A program made the translations under genes and the position numbers. From Rudaeicoccus suwonensis (GTDB taxonomy: Bacteria; Actinomycetota; Actinomycetes; Actinomycetales; Dermatophilaceae), in contig NZ_VIVQ01000001.1 in NCBI RefSeq assembly GCF_007829035.1, positions 682,001 to 746,000 of the forward strand: DNA of 64,000 nt, in the 5' to 3' direction. The notes below the pieces were generated by a model. It had not been told where the DNA came from. It did not search any database and saw only the letters and a program-made list of their open reading frames with translations. Position 1 is the stretch's first letter, and every line of letters begins with the position of its first letter. Positions 49,555 to 57,578 of the stretch are shown one piece after another.

Positions 49555-51275
49555 GTTTCGACCATGACGTGGTGGTCATCGGCTCCGGCTTCGGCGGCTC
49601 TGTTGCCGCTCTTCGGCTGGCCGAAAAGGGTTACGAGGTAAAGGTGTACGAAGCTGGTCGCCGGTTCGAGGACGACGACTTCGCCAAAACCTCGTGGGAT
49701 GTGCGGCGCTACCTGTGGGCGCCATGGCTGAAGTGTTTCGGGGTGCAGCGCTACCACCGGCTGCCCGACGCGATGGTGCTCGCGGGCGCGGGAGTCGGCG
49801 GTGGCTCGCTGAACTACGCCAACACGCTCTACAAGCCGACTGCTCCGTTCTTTCAGGACAAGCAGTGGTCGCACATCACCGACTGGGAGGAGGAGTTGTC
49901 GCCGCACTATCAGGTGGCCTCCCGGATGCTCGGCGTCGTCGACGAGAACCCGTGCTGGAGCGCGGCCGAGCAGGTGATGAAAGACGCAGCCAACTCACTC
50001 GGTGTAGGGGGGACCTTCCGCAAGACGCCGGTCGGCGTGTTCTTCGGTGAGGCCGGCAAGAAGGTCGCCGACCCGTACTTCGACGGCGAGGGTCCCGAGC
50101 GCACCGGCTGCACCGAGTGCGGCAACTGCATGGTGGGCTGCCGCGTCGGCGCGAAGAACACGCTGATGAAGAACTACCTGGCGCTCGCCGAACGCAGGGG
50201 TGTCACCATCGAGCCGATGCGCACTGTCGTTGACCTCGAACCGTTGCCCGACAACGGTTTTCGGATCACCACCGAGACGACCGGTGCCTGGGTGAAGAAG
50301 GACCGGCGGTCGGTCACCGCCGCAGACGTCGTCGTCGCGGCCGGCACGTGGGGCACCCAGCAATTGCTGCACCGGATGAAGGCCACCGGCCGCCTGCCCG
50401 GGTTGTCGGACCGGCTGGGTGTGCTCACCCGCACCAACTCCGAGGAACTGGGTGGCGCGGCCGCCGTCAGCGTGCCGAAGTCGGTCGACCTGACGACGGG
50501 GGTGGCGATCACGACGTCCTTCCACATCGACGAGAGCACCCACATCGAGAACTGCCGCTACGGCAAGGGCTCCAACCTGATGGGGTTGATGTCGACGCTG
50601 CTGGTCAATGGCGACAAGCCGCTGACCGGTCGGGTGAGGGAGCTGGTGAGCGGTTTTGCCAAGGAGCCGCTGCGTCTGTCGCGGGCGCTGGGGCCGAAGT
50701 GGTCCGAGCGCACGATCATCGCGCTCGTGATGCAGAACATCGACAACTCGATCACGGTGTCCGCCAAGCGTCGGTTCGGGCGCATCTCGCTCACCAGCAC
50801 GCAGGGCCACGGCCAGCCGAACCCAACCTGGATTCCCGCCGGGCACAAGGCGATCACCGCGATTGCAGACCGCCTCAAGCAGCTCGGCGGAGTTGATGTC
50901 ATCGCCGGCGGTTGCTGGCCGGAATTCCTGGGGATCCCGATGACGGCGCACTTCCTCGGTGGAGCGACGATCTCGGACTCACCCGACACCGGCGTCATCG
51001 ACCCCTACCACCGTGCGTGGGGCTACCCGCACCTGCACATCGTCGACGGCAGCGCCATCTCGGCCAACCTCGGCGTCAACCCGTCGCTCACGATCACCGC
51101 GCAGTCCGAGCGCGCGATGTCGCTGTGGCCCGCCAAGGGGCAGCAGGATCAGCGCCCAGAGCAGGGTGCGGCATACGAGCGGATCGACGCACCTGCCGGT
51201 CGGGTGCCTGGTGTTTCATTGGGTATGCCGCCGCTGCCGCAGCGACTGCCGGTGGAGGCGGCGCCTGCCTGCTGA
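49551..51275 (+). CDS. choD: GMC oxidoreductase, ChoD-like (cholesterol oxidase family)
   Basis: This 574-residue flavoprotein has an FAD-binding VVIGSGFGGSVAALRLAEKG (8-27) and AGAGVGGGSLNYANTLYKP. A Cys-rich segment, CTECGNCMVGCRVGAKNT (about 185-202), is typical of this GMC subgroup. The C-terminal GGATISDSPDTGVIDPYHRAWG and ANLGVNPSLTITA form the second flavin-site motif. It resembles Mycobacterium ChoD (Rv3409c), which lies downstream of guaB3 there as well. Whether it oxidises sterols or another alcohol is unknown; true sterol oxidation by ChoD itself is debated. Confidence 0.8.
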   Translation: MSFDHDVVVIGSGFGGSVAALRLAEKGYEVKVYEAGRRFEDDDFAKTSWDVRRYLWAPWLKCFGVQRYHRLPDAMVLAGAGVGGGSLNYANTLYKPTAPFFQDKQWSHITDWEEELSPHYQVASRMLGVVDENPCWSAAEQVMKDAANSLGVGGTFRKTPVGVFFGEAGKKVADPYFDGEGPERTGCTECGNCMVGCRVGAKNTLMKNYLALAERRGVTIEPMRTVVDLEPLPDNGFRITTETTGAWVKKDRRSVTAADVVVAAGTWGTQQLLHRMKATGRLPGLSDRLGVLTRTNSEELGGAAAVSVPKSVDLTTGVAITTSFHIDESTHIENCRYGKGSNLMGLMSTLLVNGDKPLTGRVRELVSGFAKEPLRLSRALGPKWSERTIIALVMQNIDNSITVSAKRRFGRISLTSTQGHGQPNPTWIPAGHKAITAIADRLKQLGGVDVIAGGCWPEFLGIPMTAHFLGGATISDSPDTGVIDPYHRAWGYPHLHIVDGSAISANLGVNPSLTITAQSERAMSLWPAKGQQDQRPEQGAAYERIDAPAGRVPGVSLGMPPLPQRLPVEAAPAC

Positions 51276-51345
51276 GCGATGCGATGCCCAAGCGCGTCGC
51301 CACGGGTGGTGTCTCGGCAGACAGCGGCACCCGCGGCGGTCGCGG

Positions 51346-52398
51346 TCAGGTCGATCCGATGGAACGCACGACCGCCCCGAAGACGCTCGGTAAGGCGCTC
51401 GCGGCCGGCACGATGGTGCGGCGCACCGGGCCGAATCGTGTTGCGGTGACGAGGGTTCGGGTGGTCACCGAGTGTCGGCGGGTGACCCTCCGCCAGCCTG
51501 CTTCGTAACTGCCGGGATCCTCAGCGATCACCGCTGAGATGGCCTCTTTTGCCTGAGCGGCACCCAGCATCACGCCCTCGCCGGTGAGAGCGTCGACGTA
51601 TCCGGCAGCATCGCCCACCAGCAGCACCCGTCCGGCGACCCGACCACTGGTGCGCTGTCGTAGCGGCCCGGCGCCCAGCACCGCCGACCCGCCGTCGTGC
51701 AGGTGCGCGGCCAGATCGGGGAAGCCGGCGAGCAGGTCGTCGAAGGATGCGCGGCGGCGAGTCAGCAGGGCGACTCCGACAAGCGTGGGCGCGACCGGGG
51801 TGACATACGCCTCGGCGTGCGCTGCCCAGTGCACCTGAACGTGGTCGTCCCACGGCTCGACCGCGAAGTGGCGGCGTTGCCCGAAGCGCACAGCGCTTGT
51901 GGGCGGCAGACCGAGGCCCAGTTGCGACCGGATGTGTGAGTGCAGTCCGTCGGCGGCGATGACGAATTTCGCCGTCACCTGCGTCATGTACGTCGGCGCG
52001 GTGCCGGCTGCTCGGGCGTGCACGGTCACGGCGTCGGCGGACTGGTTGAGGTGGGTGGCGCGCGCGTGGACGAGAGGAGTGCCCGCGTCGGCCACCGCGG
52101 CCAGCAGCGCTGCATGCAACTCGGTGCGGCGAACGCCACGACCGGCCACGCCCCCGAAGGACGCGTGTGCCTCGCGGGAGCCGCCGACATACCGAATCCC
52201 GTTGAGCGGCATACCGATCGGGTCTATCCCCAGGTCGAGCAAGGTGGCCAGACCTCCGGGCATGAGTCCTTCGCCGCAGGCCTTGTCGATCACGCCGCGC
52301 CGAGGTTCGACCACCGTGCACGACAGGCCGGCGCGGGCGGCATACAGCGCGGTGATGAGCCCGACCGGCCCACCGCCGACGATCACCAGATCGAGCAC
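51346..52398 (-). CDS. FAD-dependent monooxygenase (SrsC/geranylgeranyl-reductase-like)
   Basis: This 350-residue flavoprotein has LDLVIVGGGPVGLITALYAA (Rossmann), DKACGEGLMPGG (FAD contact) and VLLVGDAAGYVDALTGEGV (second FAD motif). The start is GTG 52398, because GGAGG lies 6-7 nt upstream and the Rossmann strand should begin immediately; 14 more codons upstream are Arg-rich. It is divergent from the type III PKS operon, where a flavin hydroxylase acting on alkylresorcinol (as SrsC in Streptomyces griseus) would fit; a prenyl reductase is the alternative. Confidence 0.8.
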   Translation of the reverse strand: MLDLVIVGGGPVGLITALYAARAGLSCTVVEPRRGVIDKACGEGLMPGGLATLLDLGIDPIGMPLNGIRYVGGSREAHASFGGVAGRGVRRTELHAALLAAVADAGTPLVHARATHLNQSADAVTVHARAAGTAPTYMTQVTAKFVIAADGLHSHIRSQLGLGLPPTSAVRFGQRRHFAVEPWDDHVQVHWAAHAEAYVTPVAPTLVGVALLTRRRASFDDLLAGFPDLAAHLHDGGSAVLGAGPLRQRTSGRVAGRVLLVGDAAGYVDALTGEGVMLGAAQAKEAISAVIAEDPGSYEAGWRRVTRRHSVTTRTLVTATRFGPVRRTIVPAASALPSVFGAVVRSIGST

Positions 52399-52554
52399 CA
52401 GCCGCCTCCGTCCGCGCCGCGGGACTGCGGCTGCGATCACGCTCCCACACGTGGCCCCGTGTGGGGCGTCTCCGCGCCTGGCCGAGGGGCGACCACGGCT
52501 GACGGTGCGACGCGCACGTGCCTACGGGTGTTGGTCGCGAGCAGGCGGGCGGCA

Positions 52555-52560
52555 TACGGT
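52555..52560 (+). promoter_or_regulatory. Leaderless -10 box for the PKS-carotenoid operon
   Basis: TACGGT is followed by 6 nt and the ATG at 52567. It overlaps a CGGCATAC word. Confidence 0.45.
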
Positions 52561-52566
52561 CGAACC

Positions 52567-53433
52567 ATGCGCCCGTGCCAGCTGCGAGGGATCGCCGGGG
52601 CGACCGGCGGACTGCTGCGCGCCTGCCATCCGGGCCCGTCGCTGGCCGTGACCGGGCTGACCGCGCTGCTGACGCGAGCCACTGCCGGGCGCGGCGCTCG
52701 AGTCGCCCGCGTGACGGTGGCCGTCGGTCTCGGGCAGTTGCTGATCGGCTGGACAAACGATCTGGTCGACGAGCGACGCGACCGGCAGGTGGGTCGGACG
52801 GACAAGCCGGTCGCATCCGGCGCGGTCAGTCGCCCCGTCGTCACCTCGGCCGCGGGGCTTGCGGGCCTCGGCTGTGTCGGTATGTCGCTCAGCTGCGGTC
52901 GACGGTCGGCCCTGGTCCACCTGACCGCGGGCGTCGGCAGCGGTCTGGCGTACGACTTGGGCCTCAAAACGACGGTGGGATCGGTTGTGCCCTTTGCGGT
53001 CGCATTCGGCACCCTGCCCGCCGTCGTCAGCCTGGCATCGCCGCAGCCCGCGCTGCCGCCGTGGCGGGTCAGCACCGCGGCCGCGCTGCTGGGCATCGGG
53101 GCGCACCTGGCGAATGCGTTGCCGGATCTGACGGACGACACCGCCACCGGTGTGACGAGCCTGCCGCAACGGCTGGGCGCACGCAGGTGCACGCAACTGA
53201 CGGCGGCGACCCTGCTCGGCTCGACGGCAGTGCTGCTGGCCGGAGGCGGGGCCGCCCCGCTGCGGTGGGTCATGATGACCGGTGCGACGTCACTGGCCGT
53301 CATTGCCGGGCGCGGCTCGGGCCGGACCCCGTTCGCCGCGGCCGTCGCGTTGGCCTTCATCGACGGTGCGATCCTCGTCCTGCAGTCACCACGCGCCGAC
53401 AGGCCACAAGCCGAAAGACATTGTCCCGTATGA
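52567..53433 (+). CDS. UbiA-family membrane prenyltransferase
   Basis: This 288-residue integral membrane protein has about eight helices. The first Asp-rich motif is NDLVDERRD (64-72, NDxxDxxxD) and the second is LPDLTDD (about residue 190); both bind Mg-prenyl diphosphate. It would attach a prenyl chain to an aromatic ring. Because it is coupled (ATGA overlap) to a type III PKS, the acceptor may be the PKS product. A lycopene elongase role (also UbiA-fold) is possible given crtI and crtB downstream, but the motif context GWTND...GRTDKPVASG looks unlike CrtEb to me. Confidence 0.85.
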   Translation: MRPCQLRGIAGATGGLLRACHPGPSLAVTGLTALLTRATAGRGARVARVTVAVGLGQLLIGWTNDLVDERRDRQVGRTDKPVASGAVSRPVVTSAAGLAGLGCVGMSLSCGRRSALVHLTAGVGSGLAYDLGLKTTVGSVVPFAVAFGTLPAVVSLASPQPALPPWRVSTAAALLGIGAHLANALPDLTDDTATGVTSLPQRLGARRCTQLTAATLLGSTAVLLAGGGAAPLRWVMMTGATSLAVIAGRGSGRTPFAAAVALAFIDGAILVLQSPRADRPQAERHCPV

Positions 53434-54653
53434 CGATCCGCGCATCATCGCAACAGTTCCCACACTACGGGCCGACGTCGTCTGCCAGCCGGATCGAGGC
53501 AGTCGCAGCGGTCACGCCACCACACCGCTACCCACAGGCGCGCCTGACGCAGTTGTTCACCGACCTGCTCGGTGCGACCGATGTCAACCGAGCCGTCGTG
53601 GAGCGGATCCACGGCAACGCGGGTGTCAGCTTCCGGCATCTGGCGCTGCCGATCGATGCGTACGCCGGGCTGACCGACTTCGGCATGTCGAACGACGCTT
53701 TCATCGACGTGGCGGTGGACCTGGGGGTGCGCGCGGTGAGCGAGGCCCTTGCCCAGGCGGGTCGATCGCCCGATGAGCTCGACCTTCTGGTGTCGTCGAC
53801 GGTCACGGGCCTGGCGGTGCCCTCGCTGGACGCGCGGATCGCTGCTCGGATGGGGCTGCGTGCTGATCTGAAGCGGATCCCGATGGTCGGCCTCGGCTGT
53901 GTGGCCGGTGCTGCAGGCATCGCGCGCGTGCACGACTACCTCGTCGGGCATCCGGGTCGGCTCGCCTGCCTGGTCACGGTCGAGCTGTGCAGTCTGACCG
54001 TGCAGCGGCAGGATCCGACGATGGCCAATCTCGTGGCCAGCAGCCTGTTCGGCGACGGCGCGGCAGCGGTGCTCATGACCGCGGCGGACGGCGCCGATGG
54101 CGATGCGCCCGATGCCGGAAGCGGCATACGGAACGCGATCGGGCCGGCCACCTCGTCACGTGTGGCTGCCGACCGGTCCAGCGAACCCACCGATCTCGTC
54201 CGCGGCGCGGCGATCACCGTCATCGACACCCGCAGTCGGATGTATTCGGACTCGGAGCGGGCGATGGGCTGGGATGTCGGCGCGACGGGGCTGCGTGTCG
54301 TGCTCGGTGTCGAGGTGCCCGACCTGGTCAGGGCGAACCTGCGGGCGGACGTCGATGACTTCCTGCGGTCGCACGCGTTGACCAGGGATGACATCGGCTG
54401 GTGGGTCGCTCACCCTGGCGGGCCGAAGGTGCTCGAGGCGATGCAGGAGGCTTTGGCGGTGCCTCGCGACGCGCTCGCGCTGACGTGGGCGTCGCTGGAC
54501 CGCATCGGCAACCTGTCGTCGGCGTCGGTGCTGCACGTTCTGGCCGACACGCTGCGTGAGCGGCCGCCCGCTGCCGGCAGCTATGGTGTGCTGCTCGCGA
54601 TGGGTCCCGGCTTTTGCCTGGAAATGGTTCTCTTGCAGTCGGTTTCGCGATGA
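53430..54653 (+). CDS. Type III polyketide synthase (phenolic-lipid synthase)
   Basis: This 407-residue chalcone-synthase-fold enzyme has the Cys-His-Asn triad visible as Cys157 in PMVGLGCVAGAAG, His328 in WWVAHPGGPKV and Asn361 in RIGNLSSASV. MGPGFCLEMVLL is at the C-terminus. Similarity to SrsA-type synthases and its partners suggest it condenses a long acyl starter with malonyl/methylmalonyl-CoA to an alkylresorcinol or alkylpyrone. It starts at an ATGA overlap with the UbiA gene and ends in an ATGA overlap with the methyltransferase. Confidence 0.9.
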   Translation: MTIRASSQQFPHYGPTSSASRIEAVAAVTPPHRYPQARLTQLFTDLLGATDVNRAVVERIHGNAGVSFRHLALPIDAYAGLTDFGMSNDAFIDVAVDLGVRAVSEALAQAGRSPDELDLLVSSTVTGLAVPSLDARIAARMGLRADLKRIPMVGLGCVAGAAGIARVHDYLVGHPGRLACLVTVELCSLTVQRQDPTMANLVASSLFGDGAAAVLMTAADGADGDAPDAGSGIRNAIGPATSSRVAADRSSEPTDLVRGAAITVIDTRSRMYSDSERAMGWDVGATGLRVVLGVEVPDLVRANLRADVDDFLRSHALTRDDIGWWVAHPGGPKVLEAMQEALAVPRDALALTWASLDRIGNLSSASVLHVLADTLRERPPAAGSYGVLLAMGPGFCLEMVLLQSVSR

Positions 54654-55186
54654 GACGATCTGTCGGCTGGTATGTCGCTCTGGTCGCCGCGGTCAGCGTC
54701 GAACGCGTTGCCGAACTGGTCGTCGCGCGGCGGCATCAGAAGTGGGCCATGGCCCGCGGTGCCGTTGAAAGCGGCAGAGGGCACTATCCGGTGATGGTGG
54801 CTCTGCATACCGGGTTGCTCGTGGGATGCCTGGCCGAAACTCACTGGCGGCGAACGCGATTCAACCCCTCCGTCGGATATCCGATGGTGGCGGCGGTCGT
54901 GGCGGCGCAGGGCCTGCGTTGGTGGTGCATCACGACTCTCGGTCCACAGTGGAACACCCGTGTGCTGGTGATTCCGGATGTTCCACTGGTCACGGGCGGG
55001 CCGTACCGGTGGCTGCGCCATCCCAACTATGTCGCGGTCGTGACCGAGGGCCTCGCACTGCCGCTGGTGCATTCTGCCGGCGTGACGGCGACGACCTTCA
55101 GCATCCTCGATGCCGCTCTGCTCACCGTGCGGATCCGCACCGAGAACCGCGCCCTGGCCGCGGGTGGGCGGCCACACACCGCATGA
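54650..55186 (+). CDS. ICMT-like membrane methyltransferase (SrsB-like)
   Basis: This 178-residue membrane protein has about four helices and the C-terminal SAM-binding signature GGPYRWLRHPNYVAVVTEG followed by NRALAAG. The isoprenylcysteine-carboxyl-methyltransferase family includes SrsB of Streptomyces griseus, which O-methylates alkylresorcinols; a type III PKS immediately upstream supports that role. It overlaps its neighbours by 4 bp on both sides. Confidence 0.85.
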   Translation: MRRSVGWYVALVAAVSVERVAELVVARRHQKWAMARGAVESGRGHYPVMVALHTGLLVGCLAETHWRRTRFNPSVGYPMVAAVVAAQGLRWWCITTLGPQWNTRVLVIPDVPLVTGGPYRWLRHPNYVAVVTEGLALPLVHSAGVTATTFSILDAALLTVRIRTENRALAAGGRPHTA

Positions 55187-56658
55187 GCCGCATCGTGATC
55201 GTCGGCGCCGGTTTCGCCGGACTGTCGGCGGCGTGCCACCTGGTCGGGTCCGGTCATCAGGTGACGGTGCTCGAGCGCAACGCGCAGGTCGGCGGGCTCG
55301 CCGGACGACTGCAGCAGGACGGCTTCACCTTCGACACCGGCCCGACGGTCATGACCATGCCCGAACTCGTGTATGACGCGTTGCGCGCCGCGGGCGTTCG
55401 CGATCCGGAGCAGGCGGCGCCGATGCGACGGCTGGATCCGGCATACAACGCGCACTTCGCCGACGGTTCGACCCTGCTGGTGCGCGACGGGGTGGAGGCG
55501 ATGCGTGCCGAGATCGCCGCCACGGCGGGGGAGTCGCAGGCGCAGGCGTGGGACGCCTTTGTGCCGTGGCTGGAGCGGCTCTACGAGATCGAGTTCCCCC
55601 ACTTCATCGACCGCAATTTCGACCACGTCACCGATCTGGTCGCCAATCCGGTCGCCGCGGCAAAATTGCTGCGAATGGGGGCTTTTCGACGTCTTGGGCC
55701 GCTGATCGACGGCATCTTCGACGACGACCGACTGCGGCGCCTGTTCACCTTCCAGGCGCTGTATGCCGGAGTCTCGCCGCGACGCGCTCTGGCGATCTAT
55801 GCAGTCATCACCTACCTGGACTGTGTCCGCGGCGTGTTCTATCCGGATGGCGGGATCCACGCGCTACCGCAGGCGATGGCGCGCGCCGTGGTCGCTGCGG
55901 GCGGCCGGATCCACGCGGATGTGACGGTCACCGGCATCGACCGTGACAGTGCAGGGCGCGTCGTCGCCGTGTGCACCGACAGCGGCCCGCAGGCAGCGGA
56001 CGCGGTGGTCCACACCGGCGACCTGGGTCGGGTCTACCGCGACCTGCTGCCCGATCTGTCGCCGCCACGGATGCTGCGCCGGCCACGACACTCGCCGTCG
56101 GCGGTCGTCTGGCATGTCGGTGCCCGCGGGCTGCCCGATGCCGGAATCGGCCACCACAACGTGCATTTCGGCCGAGCGTGGGACCAGTCGTTCCGCGAGT
56201 TGCTCAGCGACGGCCGGCTCATGAGCGCCCCCTCCCGTCTGGTCACCGTGCCGTCGATCACCGACCCGGCGCGCGCGCCAGGCGGTTGTTCGACGTTGTA
56301 CGTACTCGAGCCGGTGCCCAACCTGAACGCCGGTCTCGACTGGAACACCTACCGTGCACCCATGCGAGAGCGGTTGTTGGCCTTCCTGGACGTCAACGGC
56401 TACCCGACCGATGTGGTGGCCGACCAGCTGGTCACCCCTGCGGACTGGTCGGCGCGCGGGCTCAGCGCCGGTACGCCGTTCGCGTTCGCGCACACCTTCG
56501 CCCAGACCGGACCGTTTCGTGCGCCGAACCACGAAAAGCGTTTGCCGGGAATGTATTTCGCCGGTCACGGCACAACGCCCGGTGTGGGCGTGCCGATGGT
56601 GCTTATCAGCGGCAGACTGGCGGCAGCGCGCGTCATACGTCAGTTGGGTCGGCTGTGA
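55183..56658 (+). CDS. crtI: Phytoene desaturase-type oxidoreductase
   Basis: This 491-residue FAD enzyme has IVIVGAGFAGLSAACHL (4-20), GGLAGRLQQDGFTFDTGPTV and a C-terminal GMYFAGHGTTPGVGVPMVLISG typical of CrtI. It should desaturate phytoene toward lycopene. No cyclase, elongase or GGPP synthase (crtE) is within the window, so the end product cannot be predicted, and a 4-bp overlap with the methyltransferase gene leaves open a role on a prenylated phenolic lipid. Confidence 0.87.
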   Translation: MSRIVIVGAGFAGLSAACHLVGSGHQVTVLERNAQVGGLAGRLQQDGFTFDTGPTVMTMPELVYDALRAAGVRDPEQAAPMRRLDPAYNAHFADGSTLLVRDGVEAMRAEIAATAGESQAQAWDAFVPWLERLYEIEFPHFIDRNFDHVTDLVANPVAAAKLLRMGAFRRLGPLIDGIFDDDRLRRLFTFQALYAGVSPRRALAIYAVITYLDCVRGVFYPDGGIHALPQAMARAVVAAGGRIHADVTVTGIDRDSAGRVVAVCTDSGPQAADAVVHTGDLGRVYRDLLPDLSPPRMLRRPRHSPSAVVWHVGARGLPDAGIGHHNVHFGRAWDQSFRELLSDGRLMSAPSRLVTVPSITDPARAPGGCSTLYVLEPVPNLNAGLDWNTYRAPMRERLLAFLDVNGYPTDVVADQLVTPADWSARGLSAGTPFAFAHTFAQTGPFRAPNHEKRLPGMYFAGHGTTPGVGVPMVLISGRLAAARVIRQLGRL

Positions 56659-57578
56659 GCCCGGACCTGCGGGAAGGCTACCGGCGGTGCGCGCAATTGA
56701 CCCGCGCGAGCGGCACGACGTATTACTGGGGCACGCGCATCCTGCCGCCCGAGCAACGCCGGGATGTGCACGCGGTCTACGCCCTGTGCCGTATGGCGGA
56801 TGACATCGTCGACGCACCGGGTGCGACCGAGCCGGCGAAGCTGGCCGCCACCGAGCACGCGTTGCGGGGTCTGCAGGAGCGTTTCGAGCAGGCCCTCGAC
56901 GGCGGGTCCGCAGGAACGATTCTCGACGCGGTTGCGCACACCGTTCGCAGCCGGCGCATCGGCCCTGCTTGTTTCGACAGATTCTTTGCGGCCATGGCGG
57001 CCGACCTCACAGTGCGCGAATACCGTTCCTACGAGGAGCTTTCCGGCTACATGGACGGGTCGGCTGCGGTGATCGGCGAGATGATGCTGCCGATCCTGCA
57101 GCCCACCAGCGACCGTGCGTTCGGCCCCGCGCGAGATCTGGGACTTGCCTTCCAGCTGACCAACTTCATTCGCGACTTCGCCGAGGATGCCCGACTCGGG
57201 CGCACCTACCTGCCGACGGAGGAACTTCGACGGTTCGACGTGCCGCCCGGCATACGGTCGGTGACGCCGCAGTGGCGAGCCTTCGCCGCCTTCCAGATCG
57301 AGCGGAACCGTGCGTTGTACGCCTCGGCCGACGCCGGGTTGGCGTATCTGCCGGCACGGTCGGCGGACTGTGTGCTGACGGCACGGCGGCTCTACAGCCG
57401 GATCCTCGACCGGATCGAGGGCGCCGGTTATGACGTGTTCACGGCGCGGGTGCGGGTGCCGACCGGCGCCAAGATCGCGCTGAGCGCGGACAGCGTCATA
57501 CGTCGGTGGATGACACAGCGGCGTCGACAGAGTCCGATCGGTCCGGCCGATCGGGCTGATCCGACCCACCTGGCCTAG
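56655..57578 (+). CDS. crtB: Phytoene synthase
   Basis: This 307-residue trans-prenyl head-to-head synthase would condense two GGPP to phytoene. The two Asp-rich motifs are DDIVD (49-53) and RDFAED (173-178, within FQLTNFIRDFAED). TTYYWGTRILP is typical of CrtB. The GTG start overlaps crtI by 4 bp. The last 83 bp overlap the 3' end of the ABC exporter gene on the opposite strand. A phytoene-synthase gene (Rv3397c) also lies near guaA in Mycobacterium. Confidence 0.9.
   Translation: MSPDLREGYRRCAQLTRASGTTYYWGTRILPPEQRRDVHAVYALCRMADDIVDAPGATEPAKLAATEHALRGLQERFEQALDGGSAGTILDAVAHTVRSRRIGPACFDRFFAAMAADLTVREYRSYEELSGYMDGSAAVIGEMMLPILQPTSDRAFGPARDLGLAFQLTNFIRDFAEDARLGRTYLPTEELRRFDVPPGIRSVTPQWRAFAAFQIERNRALYASADAGLAYLPARSADCVLTARRLYSRILDRIEGAGYDVFTARVRVPTGAKIALSADSVIRRWMTQRRRQSPIGPADRADPTHLA

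Noticed and set aside
52567-53433. Lycopene elongase (C50 carotenoid) assignment for the UbiA-fold protein
   Set aside because: Possible, since CrtEb is also UbiA-fold, but the gene is coupled to the PKS rather than to crtI/crtB, and no C50 cyclase genes are present. Kept as an alternative only.
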